This document shows positions 18,601-26,444 of a stretch of 64,000 bases of DNA, piece by piece. The DNA is from Bacteroidota bacterium. GTDB taxonomy: Bacteria; Bacteroidota; Bacteroidia; B-17B0; Aurantibacillaceae. A model generated the notes under the pieces. The model searched no databases, was not told the origin of the DNA, and saw only the letters and a list, made by a program, of their open reading frames with translations. Each line of letters starts with the position of its first letter. Within the stretch, counting starts at the first letter, position 1. Position numbers and translations under genes: made by a program. The DNA lies in contig JAQZBQ010000002.1 in NCBI GenBank assembly GCA_029237825.1, positions 476,820 through 540,819 of the forward strand, in the 5' to 3' direction.

Positions 18601-20020
18601 AATAATGATGATTAAACAGGTATCATTGACCTATCAGCAAACCAATGGTACCGCTTTACCAGGCTTCTTCCCGAGTTCGCAATATCTCGGAATGGACCCA
18701 AGCAAGAACATGGCTCCTGGGTTTGGTTTCATCAGTGGTTCTAACGATAGTATTCTTCGTAACGCCATCAATAACGATTGGCTGGTAAAAAATCCAAATC
18801 AAAGCCTTCCTTATACACGAACGAACACCAATAATTTCACCTATCGGGCTAATGTCGAACCACATGGTAGTTTAAAGATTGAATTAAACGGTACAAAATC
18901 ATTCGGCCGTAATGAATCTATGTTTGTGAGGTATGATTCGTCACAAACAGATAATGGTAACCGCGGATATATGTTTGAAACGCCGAATAACTCCGGGAAT
19001 TACAGCATCAGTGTGTTTACACTTGGAAAATCATTTAAGGACAAGGGAAATATTAAAGATGGAACATCTGAATTGTTTACTGAATTTCTGGCTACCCGAC
19101 AGGATGTAGCAAAGGAACTTGCATTAGCTAACAGTACCGGAATTGATGATTTACAGTCAGATGGACGTGGTGGGTCTTATTACGATGGATATAGCAATAC
19201 CCAGCAGGATGTTTTATTGGGGGCGTTTTATGAAACCTACACCGGTAAACGATTGAAAGGAGTAGGGACAGATAAAATGTTCAAGCAAATTCCTATGCCA
19301 AACTGGACGGCAAGTTGGGATGGTTTGGGAAAAGTAAAATTTATGAAAAAGTATTTCCAGTCCGTAACAATTCGTCATGCATACCGCTCCACTTATTCAC
19401 TGGGAGGTTACGCCAACAACTTGTTGTTTGTAGATAATGACAATGATGGATATTCTGAATCAAGGGTGCCGGTGCAGAACTCAGTTTTTGGAGGCGTACA
19501 ACAATCAGCGAACTTTAATCCAAAATATACCATCCAGGGAGCAACCATCACAGAAGCCTTTAGTCCCTTAATTAAATTCGATTTTAAATTCAATAAACCT
19601 GGATTACTCGCAAACTTTGAAATTAAAAAGGACAAGACGGTGAACCTGAATATTACCGGTCCGCAAATTATTGAAACAAAAGGGCAGGAGTATGTTGTAG
19701 GAATTGGTTACCGTATCCCGAACCTTACAATTTCATCTATAACCATAAAAGGACAGCCGCTTAAAAGTGATTTGAATTTTAAACTCGATTTATCTTACCG
19801 GAAGAACATGACCGTTATCCGAAGAATTGTTGACGAAATCAGTACACCAACCGGAGGGCAAAATATCATTACCTTAAAAACCGCTTTGGATTACCAGTTA
19901 ACACAAGCAATCAACTTAAGGTTCTTTTATGATTGGATTAAAACCACACCTCAAACTTCCAACTCTTTTCCTACAGCAAATACAAACGCTGGTTTTAGCT
20001 TAAGATTTAACCTGCAATAA
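12626..20020 (+). CDS. sprA: T9SS outer-membrane translocon / gliding protein SprA
   Basis: 2464 aa, the usual giant size of SprA. It starts at GTG 12626 (GTG 12638 is an alternative) and has an N-terminal hydrophobic signal segment. Recognisable stretches include the N-terminal GGDIFDRIFGGNTVDIKP (about residue 155), the central QLVPGNSRAIGKDGNSYVDDFEGS (about residue 850), and a repetitive beta-barrel C-terminal half ending in an outer-membrane Phe-x-Leu-Gln (RFNLQ). SprA forms the very large outer-membrane pore through which T9SS cargo passes; three such cargo proteins lie in this window. It sits between ruvA (7 bp) and a SpoU methyltransferase (6 bp), probably one operon. No frameshift was seen. 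Confidence 0.97.
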   Translation: MVKGVVKFLVVGSVSLGLMSIVVSSKAKNAPLSKPHFFNQSVLNLDSPIVTKDDLPFKFNDNNGAQPNYDENSGLYLNNPSNITTETNYNPQTGNYDITQKIGNMNYRPETYVEFQDYQDQQFKTAVKNHWKSKIKAEDLQNQNKKGSIPKLTVGGDIFDRIFGGNTVDIKPTGTAELIFALNRNKTLNPAIPQRQQKVTNFDFNMRIQLNLIGKIGDKLKITTSYNTEASFDWENQMKLEYTGYEDEIIKKIEAGNVSMPLNSSLIQGSQSLFGVKTQLQFGRLTATALFSQQRGKKQEVSVQGGAQTMYFNVNADNYEVNKHYFLGHYFRDNYDQWMTTLPVVTTPIVITKVEVYITNQTGSTEQVRSIAAFTDLGEDSTHVNSVLRSTSCQQNPNYRIIDGADVFPHNDANTLYKILTDTGSTAIMPARSNGNASLIYSALSNNGQAPNFCNDGNKFLQSARDFEVAQNCRRLNPSEFTFNSRLGFISINQSINNDQTVAVAYQYTYNGQVYQVGEFSDQYTSGPLYLKLLKSGSVTSPKFSTWDLMMKNVYSLGAYNLNAADFKCDIFYNNIETGVDIPYIPYGSVNGKLLVQVMGLDKLSVNGDPYSDGVFDFIPGYTINANNGRIYLSSKEPFGNNLRSKFDAGDFPTANKYIYQELYDSTRTVAQQLPEKNRFKIKGQYKSASGSEISLNALNIPQGAVAVTANGQKLTENVDYTVDYTLGRVKIINESILNSGANIKVSTESNSLFNVQQRSLLGTRLDFKVNNDLTLGGTLLHLNEKPTTQKVNIGDEPVSNTIWGVDYNYKTDVPFLTRLIDRIPLINTKEMSSIVTRGEFAQLVPGNSRAIGKDGNSYVDDFEGSISLIDLKSPNAWFMASVPQGQPNLFPEAVENDNIFPGINRAQFNWYTIDPLFYGQQNTSTKPANIPEATFSNNFMRQVLETELFPSKTPPNGQPVVLSVLDLAFYPGERGPYNYDVEPTVYSSGIIKPPAANVGRLANPESRWGGIMRRLETNDFQAANIEYVQFWMMDPFNDDYNSSTYPDMDKDNKPSGEMYINLGNISEDIIKDGKMCYENGLPSASGTNAVLPTIESNIGKSPLISPISNSFVNDPADRPFQDLGYDGFSNADEATKFSQFMTALNPYSGPEIDKARNDPSSDEYHFFRGSDYDGLSNLEGNTLHRYKKYNNPEGNSPTEAQYPDASIPSAATNLPNIEDINKDNTLSETENYYQYRIKISPQDLTPNNVGQNYIVNVIDGTATIGNTQKNVKWYQFKVPVTEFEKSVGSIEGFNSIRFMRVFMKGFNKPVVCRIARMELVRSDWRRYAFDLQKPGEYIANDDNTTTFDVSAVSLQENGSKVPVNYVIPPGISQQQNVQTTNNTLLNEQALSLRTCNLKDGDSRAIIKNTELDVRSFGKLKLFMHAEKLGSDPLNDGDVTVFVRLGSDYNNNYYEYEIPVKLTQPGYYDPNVDGDRATVWPSDNEFVIDFEKITSAKVNRNSDAGIDLVAMQKPYSQSDGSNTITVVGNPNLASVKSIMVGIRNPKDNGSLPKCVEVWINELRLTDFVNKGGWATTGSIQAKLADLGQVSLAATYSKPYFGSIEKKISERSRETNFQWDAASTFQMGKFFPVKWRVNLPVYYAYGQTRITPQYSPYDPDIKIDNPNIDPALQKEIKRNAQDVTVRKGYNFSNVRIDGFKKEGTKPMPWDVSNFSATYAYNETTRRNVNIERSILKSYRGALSYNYAITAKAWTPFKKTKSKILNNKWLTLVKEFNVTPLPNRVGFNMEINRTYSELLNRDITSFYSGVSDNLTKAQFNKTFTMARNYDLQWNLTKNLKFDFTANNDGRILEPLDKIDTQEEKDTIRRNIIGLGTTTSYRHSANLNYQIPINKIPIFDFVNASAKYSTSYTWTRRPFAQESVGNTIQNTNTKGLNGTLNMTTLYNKIPYFRKLNTGNKPKPNVKPTAPKTAADSAKKATPESVKDIGEFIARGIMMIKQVSLTYQQTNGTALPGFFPSSQYLGMDPSKNMAPGFGFISGSNDSILRNAINNDWLVKNPNQSLPYTRTNTNNFTYRANVEPHGSLKIELNGTKSFGRNESMFVRYDSSQTDNGNRGYMFETPNNSGNYSISVFTLGKSFKDKGNIKDGTSELFTEFLATRQDVAKELALANSTGIDDLQSDGRGGSYYDGYSNTQQDVLLGAFYETYTGKRLKGVGTDKMFKQIPMPNWTASWDGLGKVKFMKKYFQSVTIRHAYRSTYSLGGYANNLLFVDNDNDGYSESRVPVQNSVFGGVQQSANFNPKYTIQGATITEAFSPLIKFDFKFNKPGLLANFEIKKDKTVNLNITGPQIIETKGQEYVVGIGYRIPNLTISSITIKGQPLKSDLNFKLDLSYRKNMTVIRRIVDEISTPTGGQNIITLKTALDYQLTQAINLRFFYDWIKTTPQTSNSFPTANTNAGFSLRFNLQ

Positions 20021-20026
20021 CCTGTA

Positions 20027-20545
20027 ATGAACGAGAAACTTAGTATGCAGGATTTGGGACGGCTAAGCTCGGATGAGTTTAAAGCCATCAATAAAAACAA
20101 AATCATACTTGTACTTGATAATGTAAGAAGTTTGAATAATGTTGGTTCAGCTTTTAGAACCGCTGACGCTTTTTTGATCGAAGAAATTTATATATGTGGA
20201 GTAACAGGTATTCCTCCAAAGCCCGAAATTGAAAAAACAGCTTTAGGAGCTACTGCCACAGTTTTCTGGAAATATTTTAAGACGACGCAATTGGCTCTGG
20301 AAGAATTGAAATTAAACAACTATTTTATTGCTTCCGTTGAACAGGCAAAGAACTCCATTAAATTAAATCAGTTTCAAAAACCGCTGCAACCTATTGCTTT
20401 AGTTTTTGGGAATGAAGTTTACGGCGTAGAGCAGGAAATCATTAATCAAAGCGACGTGTGTTTAGAAATACCACAATTTGGTACCAAACATTCGTTTAAT
20501 GTGTCCGTGAGTATGGGAATCGTTTTGTGGGAACTACTTCGTTAG
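20027..20545 (+). CDS. SpoU/TrmH family RNA 2'-O-methyltransferase
   Basis: 172 aa, a minimal SPOUT domain without an extra RNA-binding N-terminal domain. Motif 1 is VLDNVRSLNNVGSAFRTADAF (the N-N-x-G-x-x-R core), motif 2 ALVFGNEVYGVEQE, and motif 3 EIPQFGTKHSFNVSVSMGIVLWE, which form the AdoMet-binding knot. It probably methylates a ribose in tRNA or rRNA; the target cannot be told from sequence. It starts 6 bp after sprA, so it is likely translated from the same mRNA, although no functional link with secretion is evident. Confidence 0.9.
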   Translation: MNEKLSMQDLGRLSSDEFKAINKNKIILVLDNVRSLNNVGSAFRTADAFLIEEIYICGVTGIPPKPEIEKTALGATATVFWKYFKTTQLALEELKLNNYFIASVEQAKNSIKLNQFQKPLQPIALVFGNEVYGVEQEIINQSDVCLEIPQFGTKHSFNVSVSMGIVLWELLR

Positions 20546-20608
20546 ATCATTTAAACATTAAAACGGACATCATCATCCATCAATAAACTTTGTTCCTCAA
20601 TTCTATAT

Positions 20609-21463
20609 TTAATGGTACTTGTTAAAAACGTCCCAGCTCTCGGAATAAGCCTTTTTCAATTGTTCTTTGTTGAGGTTTAGGTTAAGGTGATTGCTTTCAA
20701 AATAATTTTCCAAATCTTCAGTCGCTAAATTTCCGGTTAGATCGTCCTTTGCCATTGGGCAACCGCCAAAGCCATGAATAGCTACATCGAAACGCTTACA
20801 ACCGTTTTTATAAGCAGCATCGATCTTTTCGAGCGAGCTTTCCTTGGTGGAATGTAGGTGTGCACCAATCTCAACATCTTTAAATTCAGGAATCATGGTA
20901 GAAAATAAGTGAGCGATATTTTCCCTGTTTGAGACGCCAATCGTATCGGAGAGCGCTAAAATTTTTACGCCTAACAGGCTTAGTTTTTTTGACCAGTTAA
21001 TGACGATCTCGCTGTTGTATTCATCTCCGTATGGGTTCCCAAACGCCATGGAAATATACACAACAAGTTCTTTGTTTTGTTTTGCACACAGGTTTTGGAT
21101 TTCTTCCACACGATTAAGGGATTCTATGATCGTGGAGTTTGCATTACGCTGCTGAAAAGTTTCAGAAATTGAGAATGGGAAACCCAGGTAATGAATCTGT
21201 TCAAAAGCGCAAGCGTCCTGGGCGCCACGTGTATTTGCAATAATGGCCAAAAGCTTACTTTTGGTTCCGGTAAGATCTAATTGGTCAAGAACAGCAGCCG
21301 TATCCTGCATTTGCGGAATGGCCTTTGGTGATACAAAACTTCCAAAATCTATGGTATCAAAGCCCACTTTTAAAAGCGAGTTAATGTATTTTGATTTCAC
21401 CTCCGTTGGAATGAATTCTTTAATGCCTTGCATGGCGTCTCTTGGACATTCAATAATTTTCAT
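20609..21463 (-). CDS. Hydroxymethylglutaryl-CoA lyase
   Basis: 284 aa TIM-barrel of the HMGL-like family. It opens with KIIECPRDAMQGI (catalytic Arg-Asp pair), has the metal-ligand motif GAHLHST, and the lyase signature GFGGCPMAKDDLTGNLATED containing the loop Cys. It cleaves HMG-CoA to acetyl-CoA and acetoacetate, the last step of leucine degradation. It starts just after pyrD with a one-base gap and is co-transcribed with it, a pairing without obvious metabolic logic. Hydroxy-acid aldolase relatives are less likely given the GGCPMA motif. Confidence 0.92.
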   Translation of the reverse strand: MKIIECPRDAMQGIKEFIPTEVKSKYINSLLKVGFDTIDFGSFVSPKAIPQMQDTAAVLDQLDLTGTKSKLLAIIANTRGAQDACAFEQIHYLGFPFSISETFQQRNANSTIIESLNRVEEIQNLCAKQNKELVVYISMAFGNPYGDEYNSEIVINWSKKLSLLGVKILALSDTIGVSNRENIAHLFSTMIPEFKDVEIGAHLHSTKESSLEKIDAAYKNGCKRFDVAIHGFGGCPMAKDDLTGNLATEDLENYFESNHLNLNLNKEQLKKAYSESWDVFNKYH

Positions 21464-21464
21464 A

Positions 21465-22505
21465 TTAAAAAATATGTTGTTTTACAATTGCTTTGTTAAT
21501 GCGTTTTATTAAACCAGGGCCCTCGTATATGAAGCCGGTATATAATTGAATCAAATCAGCGCCGGCTTTCAGTTTTTCAATGGCATCTTCGGCGCTATGA
21601 ATACCGCCCACTCCAATGATAGGAAAAGCATTGTTTGATTTGGTTTTTAAATACGCAATCACTTCCGTGCTCCTCTTGGTTAAAGGTTTGCCACTTAAGC
21701 CACCCATGCCAAAAGTTTCAATTTCAGATTTAGTATAATCTAATGGTTCACGCGCGATAGTAGTGTTGGTTGCTACGATACCGTCTATTTTTGTTGCAGC
21801 TACAATTTCAATGATATCATCTAATTGCGTATTAGTTAAATCAGGCGCGATTTTTAAAAGTAGTGGTTTCCGTTTGGCTTTCGAATGGTTAATCTTTTGA
21901 AGATGATTCAATAGTTGCGTCAACGGTTCTTTATCCTGCAGTTCCCGTAAATTAGGTGTATTCGGGGAACTCACATTTACCACAAAATAATCCACCACAT
22001 CAAACAGGGCATTAAAGCAATACTCGTAATCTTTAATAGCATTTTCATTAGAGGTAGTTTTATTTTTACCTATGTTTCCGCCAATTATAGCTGAGGTCTT
22101 TCTTTTTTTTAGCCGTTCAACAGCCGCGTCTACACCCTCGTTATTGAAGCCCATACGGTTAATGAGGGCGGCATTTTTTGGCAAACGGAATAACCGGGGT
22201 TTTTCATTTCCGGGCTGAGGTTTTGGAGTTAAGGTTCCAATTTCAATAAAGCCAAATCCCAATTGCGCAAGTTCATTAAATGCTTTGGCATCTTTATCAA
22301 GACCAGCCGCAAGTCCTACAGGATTTTTAAAGGTTAAACCGAAGAGCTCTTTCTTTAAGCCGGGATGTTCGTAATTGAAAATCAGAGGTGAAAGTCTGCG
22401 GCTGAAAGAATTACCCAGACCGGATTTAAGAAGGTCAAGTGTAAAATAATGAGCTTTTTCAGGGTTGATTTTAAACAGTAGAGGCTTGAGGATTTGCTTG
22501 TACAT
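21465..22505 (-). CDS. pyrD: Dihydroorotate dehydrogenase (quinone), class 2
   Basis: 346 aa from ATG 22505. The N-terminal amphipathic region ([20 protein letters not shown]) is the quinone/membrane-binding extension of class 2 enzymes. FMN and substrate motifs follow: [33 protein letters not shown], and [15 protein letters not shown] with the catalytic Ser typical of class 2. It oxidises dihydroorotate to orotate in pyrimidine synthesis, passing electrons to the quinone pool. An in-frame TTG at 22514 could extend the protein by three residues but lies inside the promoter -7 box, so ATG 22505 is preferred. Confidence 0.96.
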   Translation of the reverse strand: MYKQILKPLLFKINPEKAHYFTLDLLKSGLGNSFSRRLSPLIFNYEHPGLKKELFGLTFKNPVGLAAGLDKDAKAFNELAQLGFGFIEIGTLTPKPQPGNEKPRLFRLPKNAALINRMGFNNEGVDAAVERLKKRKTSAIIGGNIGKNKTTSNENAIKDYEYCFNALFDVVDYFVVNVSSPNTPNLRELQDKEPLTQLLNHLQKINHSKAKRKPLLLKIAPDLTNTQLDDIIEIVAATKIDGIVATNTTIAREPLDYTKSEIETFGMGGLSGKPLTKRSTEVIAYLKTKSNNAFPIIGVGGIHSAEDAIEKLKAGADLIQLYTGFIYEGPGLIKRINKAIVKQHIF

Positions 22506-22511
22506 AGACCA

Positions 22512-22519
22512 CAAATGTA
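22512..22519 (-). promoter_or_regulatory. pyrD -7 box
   Basis: Minus strand reads TACATTTG, an exact TAnnTTTG, ending only 6 bases before ATG 22505. The transcript should be essentially leaderless. Confidence 0.6.
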
Positions 22520-22611
22520 AGGTTTAGAGATAAGAGAACTTGTTGAAATTGAGAAAGTTGAAAAAAAAAGTGTTTTTTTTTGTTTTTTTAACTCTAATTA
22601 AAAAAAACATG

Positions 22612-22619
22612 TATTTTTG
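22612..22619 (+). promoter_or_regulatory. -7 box of the small Ala-rich lipoprotein gene
   Basis: TATTTTTG, an exact TAnnTTTG, followed by C and then an A-rich leader of about 30 bases with no G before ATG 22654. The region upstream is A/T-tract rich, as in strong Bacteroidota promoters. No -33 TTG at 19-21 bases was found. Confidence 0.6.
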
Positions 22620-22653
22620 CAACCAAAATTATAAAACCTAAACAAAACCTAAA

Positions 22654-22923
22654 ATGAAAAAAGTATTATCAATCGTTGCTGTAGCTGCTTTATCAGCTGC
22701 ATTTGTATCTTGTGGTCCTTCTAAAGAGGAAATCGAAGCTCGTGAAAAAGCGAAAGCTGATTCAGTTGCTGCTGTTGCTCAAGCACAAGCTGATTCATTA
22801 GCTAAAGTTGCTGAAGCTGAAGCTGCTACTGCTGCTGCTGCTGCTGCTGAAACTGCAAAAGCTGATTCTACAAGAATGGCGGATTCAGTTGCTGCTGCTA
22901 CTAAAGGTGGAAAAAAACACTAA
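22654..22923 (+). CDS. Small Ala-rich lipoprotein, Lpp-like in organisation
   Basis: 89 aa. A lipoprotein signal (VAALSAAFVSC) gives a mature protein of about 70 residues made almost only of A, K, E, D, S, V and Q. Two near-repeats of K-A-D-S-V-A-A-V type occur, consistent with a long helix or coiled coil. The C-terminus is basic (KGGKKH). Codons are extremely uniform (GCT for most Ala, GAA, AAA), a sign of very high expression. It has its own promoter box and a strong terminator. The design recalls Braun's lipoprotein (short, lipidated, helical, C-terminal Lys), but no homology is claimed and cross-linking to peptidoglycan is inference. Confidence 0.85.
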   Translation: MKKVLSIVAVAALSAAFVSCGPSKEEIEAREKAKADSVAAVAQAQADSLAKVAEAEAATAAAAAAETAKADSTRMADSVAAATKGGKKH

Positions 22924-22934
22924 TATTTTGTAGT

Positions 22935-22973
22935 AAAAAAAAGCCTGTTTGATATTTCAAACAGGCTTTTTTT
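22935..22973 (+). terminator. Strong bidirectional terminator after the small lipoprotein gene
   Basis: AAGCCTGTTTG (22941-22951) pairs with CAAACAGGCTT (22958-22968), a 6-base loop, with flanking A- and T-runs. It lies between the plus-strand lipoprotein gene and the convergent marC-like gene, and can serve both. Confidence 0.93.
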
Positions 22974-22990
22974 ATGCATTGAATTCAGGT

Positions 22991-23563
22991 TTATAATCCT
23001 GAATATTTCCGGAATAATTTAATGGCAAGTGCGAGTAAAATAATACCAAAAACTTTTTTAAGAATGGCAATGCCTCCCGGACCAATTGTTCGTTCAACAC
23101 GGTCGAGATTTTTTAATACCAGGTATACAATGATTACATTTAAAATGATAGCAGTTATAATCGACACGATATTGTATTCGGCACGAATTGACAATAAGGT
23201 TGTTAATGTTCCGGTACCAGCAATTAAAGGAAACGCGAGGGGCACAACGGATGCAGTTGCAGGCATATTATCTTTAGATATTTGAATTCCCAAAATCATT
23301 TCCAGGGCTACTACAAATATTAAAAGCGAACCAGCAATCGCGAAATCGCCGATAGAAATCCCGATAATATTCAGGATTGATTGACCGATAAAAAGAAAAA
23401 TAATCATGATTCCCATTGATGTCACTGATGCCCTTGTAGCGTTAATCTCCCCGGTTTGCTGTTTTAAGCCAATAATAACAGGAATGGAGCCGATGATGTC
23501 AATCACGGCAAAAAGTACCATCGTTACTTTTAAAATTTCTATAATATCAAATTGTAAATCCAT
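22991..23563 (-). CDS. MarC family integral membrane protein
   Basis: 190 aa from ATG 23563 (an in-frame TTG at 23587 adds eight poorly fitting residues). It has six membrane helices, with MVLFAVIDIIGSIPVIIGLKQQ at the start and the mid-protein GSLLIFVVALEMILGIQ, both typical of the MarC/UPF0056 family. The PLAFPLIAGTGTLTTLLS motif (about residue 110) is the family hallmark. Once linked to multiple antibiotic resistance, that link has not held up for E. coli MarC; substrate is unknown. Confidence 0.9.
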   Translation of the reverse strand: MDLQFDIIEILKVTMVLFAVIDIIGSIPVIIGLKQQTGEINATRASVTSMGIMIIFLFIGQSILNIIGISIGDFAIAGSLLIFVVALEMILGIQISKDNMPATASVVPLAFPLIAGTGTLTTLLSIRAEYNIVSIITAIILNVIIVYLVLKNLDRVERTIGPGGIAILKKVFGIILLALAIKLFRKYSGL

Positions 23564-23641
23564 AACTACTTTACGGCGAATATACAACTAAGCAAAAAAT
23601 TCAGTGTGCTTTTGGTCAAATAAAAATTGTAAGTTTATACT

Positions 23642-24109
23642 ATGAAAGAAATAATAGGAACCGTTGTTTTTTGTTTTTTATTGCTGGGTTGCAGCCAGGT
23701 TAACACAAATGGAGAAAAAACAATTACGCAAGGCGGGGATACGGTAGCAGACGTAAACATTAGTTTGTCGAAACTGGATGCTATTAGTGAACTCGCTGAC
23801 ATTAATGAACCTTCGGAATTACTTTTTAAAGCAAGTGGTACTGAACCCGGCTGGTTTGCCGAATTTTATAATGATAAACTACGTTTAGTTGTAGATTATG
23901 GCAAAGATAGTGTATGGATCAATGATTCCTTTGAGAAAGTGATAGACGCCGGTGGCTTTACATACCTTAAAACCCTTAAGGATAAAGATGTGACGATTAG
24001 TGTGGAAAATAAGCCCTGTGTCAATGCAGCGGGTGATAAAACAGACCGATCGGTTATTTTAAAATTTAATTCAGCCATTTATAAAGGCTGTGGTTCTTTC
24101 ATAAAATAG
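23642..24109 (+). CDS. COG3650-like lipoprotein
   Basis: 155 aa. The lipobox FLLLGC places the lipidated Cys at about residue 17. The GTEPGWFAEFYNDKLRLVVDYGKD stretch (about residues 66-90) matches the conserved GTEPFW..-type motif of COG3650 membrane/periplasmic proteins. The C-terminal half is beta-rich and ends YKGCGSF, which with an upstream Cys near residue 124 may form a disulfide. The role of the family is unknown. It is followed after 30 bp by another lipoprotein gene, probably in the same transcript. Confidence 0.72.
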   Translation: MKEIIGTVVFCFLLLGCSQVNTNGEKTITQGGDTVADVNISLSKLDAISELADINEPSELLFKASGTEPGWFAEFYNDKLRLVVDYGKDSVWINDSFEKVIDAGGFTYLKTLKDKDVTISVENKPCVNAAGDKTDRSVILKFNSAIYKGCGSFIK

Positions 24110-24139
24110 AATAGTGTTTTAATTCTTAAATGTATAAAT

Positions 24140-24988
24140 ATGAAAAAAAATCGATTTTTAATTGGCTTGCTGTTTTCATTTATATTGGGCGCTTTTTTGT
24201 TCTCATGTAAGAAAAAAGAAAAGGAAGAAAAAGATACGGATACCGGAGGCGCAGCTGATCAGTCATTAGCTACTTCTATTGCAAATGATATGACTAATAT
24301 TTCTGATGAAGCAGCAAAAACCTATTCGATTAGTAGCTTTAAAACACAGGATACAAAGGGTTTATTGGCCGCTTCGTGCGCTTCATTAACGGTTGACACA
24401 ATTTTAGCTGCTAAAACGATAACCGTAAATTTCGGAGTCTCCAACTGCGTATGTAATGACGGCCGTACTCGGCGCGGATCCTTGATTATAGCCTTCACCG
24501 GAAAATACCGTGATTCCTTAACTGAAATCTCCGTTACCCCGGTAAGTTATTATGTTAACGATAATCAGGTAACAGGTACCAAAACGATTGTGAATAAGGG
24601 ACATAATACGAGCCACCACCTCGTATATGAAATTAATGCGAATCTTCAGATTGTTAAAGCTAATAATGGAGGAACAATTTCGTGGCAATCGGTACGGCAA
24701 AGAGAATGGATATCTGGAGAAAATACGCAGCAGTGGAACGATGATATATATTCAATTACTGGCTCGGCCAGTGGAACTACATCAAATGGTAATTCCTTTA
24801 ATTCAATCATCTCTTCCCCACTTATACGTAAAATGTCTTTTGGATGCCGACGCCATTTTACCCAAGGTGTTTTAGAGCACACACCTGGCGGAAAAGCAAC
24901 CCGGTACATTGATTTCGGTAATGGAACCTGCGACGACCAGGCAACGGTAACCATTAATGGTAATACATATATAATTACATTGCCGTAA
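24140..24988 (+). CDS. Hypothetical lipoprotein
   Basis: 282 aa. The signal ends in LGAFLFSC and is followed by a highly charged K/E/D stretch (KKKEKEEKDTDTGG) typical of lipidated surface proteins in Bacteroidota. The rest is beta-rich with many Thr/Ser/Asn and a few Cys (about residues 79, 102, 104 and 238, plus one near the end). No named domain is recognised. It is placed directly after the COG3650-like lipoprotein on the same strand. Confidence 0.78.
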   Translation: MKKNRFLIGLLFSFILGAFLFSCKKKEKEEKDTDTGGAADQSLATSIANDMTNISDEAAKTYSISSFKTQDTKGLLAASCASLTVDTILAAKTITVNFGVSNCVCNDGRTRRGSLIIAFTGKYRDSLTEISVTPVSYYVNDNQVTGTKTIVNKGHNTSHHLVYEINANLQIVKANNGGTISWQSVRQREWISGENTQQWNDDIYSITGSASGTTSNGNSFNSIISSPLIRKMSFGCRRHFTQGVLEHTPGGKATRYIDFGNGTCDDQATVTINGNTYIITLP

Positions 24989-25083
24989 TTACGTGTACTA
25001 ATCTTAGATTTATTGTTGATAACACACTGATTTTTAATTAATTTTAAGGATGATCCGTGCTTATAATTCTGTAATATTGTCGC

Positions 25084-25719
25084 ATGCTTTACAATTGGAG
25101 AATTGCGTTTAAAGACATTCATTTCAGAAACAGATTTATTTATTCTGTTTTTTGTGTGGGTATTATTTTAACCGGCTTTGCATCGTTGTTAGCTTATATT
25201 GAAACAAGACAAGGACATACCTTTTACGATCCGATCTTGAATTTCATTAAACCAAGGGACGTTTCGGATTTCATTTTCTTTGCAACTTATTTAACAGCGT
25301 TAATTGGAATCATTTACTCGGCAGTGTCACCTTATCGTTTCTTACACCTTATTCAAATGTATGGATCTCTCACATTGCTTCGTGTTATTACTTTGTTTTT
25401 TGTTCCGCTCGATCCGCCTACAGCAATAATTCCATTACGGGATGCGTTTTTAACCCATACCTTTTATGCCGGTAACGAAAATCTGAAAGATTTATTTTTC
25501 AGTGGACACGCGGCAACTTTATTTTTGTTCTTTTTCTTTGCCTCAAACAGGCCACTAAAAATTATTTTCCTGATTTCGGCTATCGCTGTATCCATTGGTG
25601 TGGTTGTGCAGCATGTCCATTATAGTTACGATGTGTTGGCAGCACCTATATTTGCTTACATCGCTTATCGGGTCATCATAAAGTTTTCTAAACATTACTA
25701 TACGGAGGTTAAAGTTTAG
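25084..25719 (+). CDS. PAP2/sphingomyelin-synthase-like membrane protein
   Basis: 211 aa with about six membrane helices. Two conserved blocks match the PAP2_C (sphingomyelin synthase-like) type: LFFSGHAATLFLFFFF (about residues 138-154) and VVQHVHYSYDVLAAPIFAY (about residues 176-196), supplying the catalytic His-His-Asp triad. The first motif (KxxxxxRP) of soluble PAP2 phosphatases is not evident, as in other PAP2_C members. Likely acts on a lipid headgroup in the inner membrane, with active site outside. The substrate (lipid phosphate or headgroup transfer) is unknown. Confidence 0.8.
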   Translation: MLYNWRIAFKDIHFRNRFIYSVFCVGIILTGFASLLAYIETRQGHTFYDPILNFIKPRDVSDFIFFATYLTALIGIIYSAVSPYRFLHLIQMYGSLTLLRVITLFFVPLDPPTAIIPLRDAFLTHTFYAGNENLKDLFFSGHAATLFLFFFFASNRPLKIIFLISAIAVSIGVVVQHVHYSYDVLAAPIFAYIAYRVIIKFSKHYYTEVKV

Positions 25720-25793
25720 CTTTTAACAGGCCGATGTATAAAACATTCAGAAACCCTCCTCATTTGGGCTGACTTTTTGGTTAAATTTAAGCT

Positions 25794-26327
25794 GTGGGAA
25801 CTTTCCTTAAATACCTGTCCCTATCTCTATGTCTTTACATGGTATCCTGTAAATCCAGGAAGTCTGTAACCAAAGCACCTGATACAGAAATAAAAGATAA
25901 TCTCTCAAAATCGGTCAAAAAACAGTACGCTGATAAATTAGGCGTGTCAGAATCCGCTATCCAGAATGAAAAGTTGTATCAGTTTATTCATGACTGGTAT
26001 GGCGTTAGTTACAAATACGGTGGAAAGGATAAAAGCGGTATTGATTGCTCAGGCTTAACTTCAGTTTTATACGCAAATGTGTATAAAAAAACGATTTCCT
26101 GTTCAACGAAAGCTTTGGTAAACGAAGTTAAAAAGATAAAACCGAGTGATTTAAAGGAAGGTGACCTCTTGTTTTTTGAAACCAATGGCAGGTCGATTTC
26201 TCATGTCGGTGTTTACCTTCAGAACGATAAGTTTGTTCACGCGTCTACAAAAAAAGGTGTGATGATTAGTGACCTTAATGAACCTTATTTTAAAAAGACC
26301 TATGTTACTTCTGGAAGGGTAAAGTAA
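25794..26327 (+). CDS. NlpC/P60 (C40) peptidoglycan endopeptidase lipoprotein
   Basis: 177 aa from GTG 25794. A lipoprotein signal ends LYMVSCKSRKS. The NlpC/P60 domain occupies about residues 65-177, with the catalytic Cys in GIDCSGLTS, the catalytic His in ISHVGVYL and the third polar residue near KFVHAST. Such enzymes cut D-Glu to diamino-acid bonds in stem peptides. It lies 117 bp upstream of a GH3/beta-lactamase fusion, suggesting a wall-turnover pair. Confidence 0.93.
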   Translation: MGTFLKYLSLSLCLYMVSCKSRKSVTKAPDTEIKDNLSKSVKKQYADKLGVSESAIQNEKLYQFIHDWYGVSYKYGGKDKSGIDCSGLTSVLYANVYKKTISCSTKALVNEVKKIKPSDLKEGDLLFFETNGRSISHVGVYLQNDKFVHASTKKGVMISDLNEPYFKKTYVTSGRVK

Positions 26328-26444
26328 TGTGGTTGAAAATAATTGCGTTTAGCGTTTATTAACGCCCAACTATCAAGAACGATCTGTTAAAAACAAAGCG
26401 GTTTTCGTAAATTTAAAAGAGGCTATAAAGGCTATCTTAACCAC

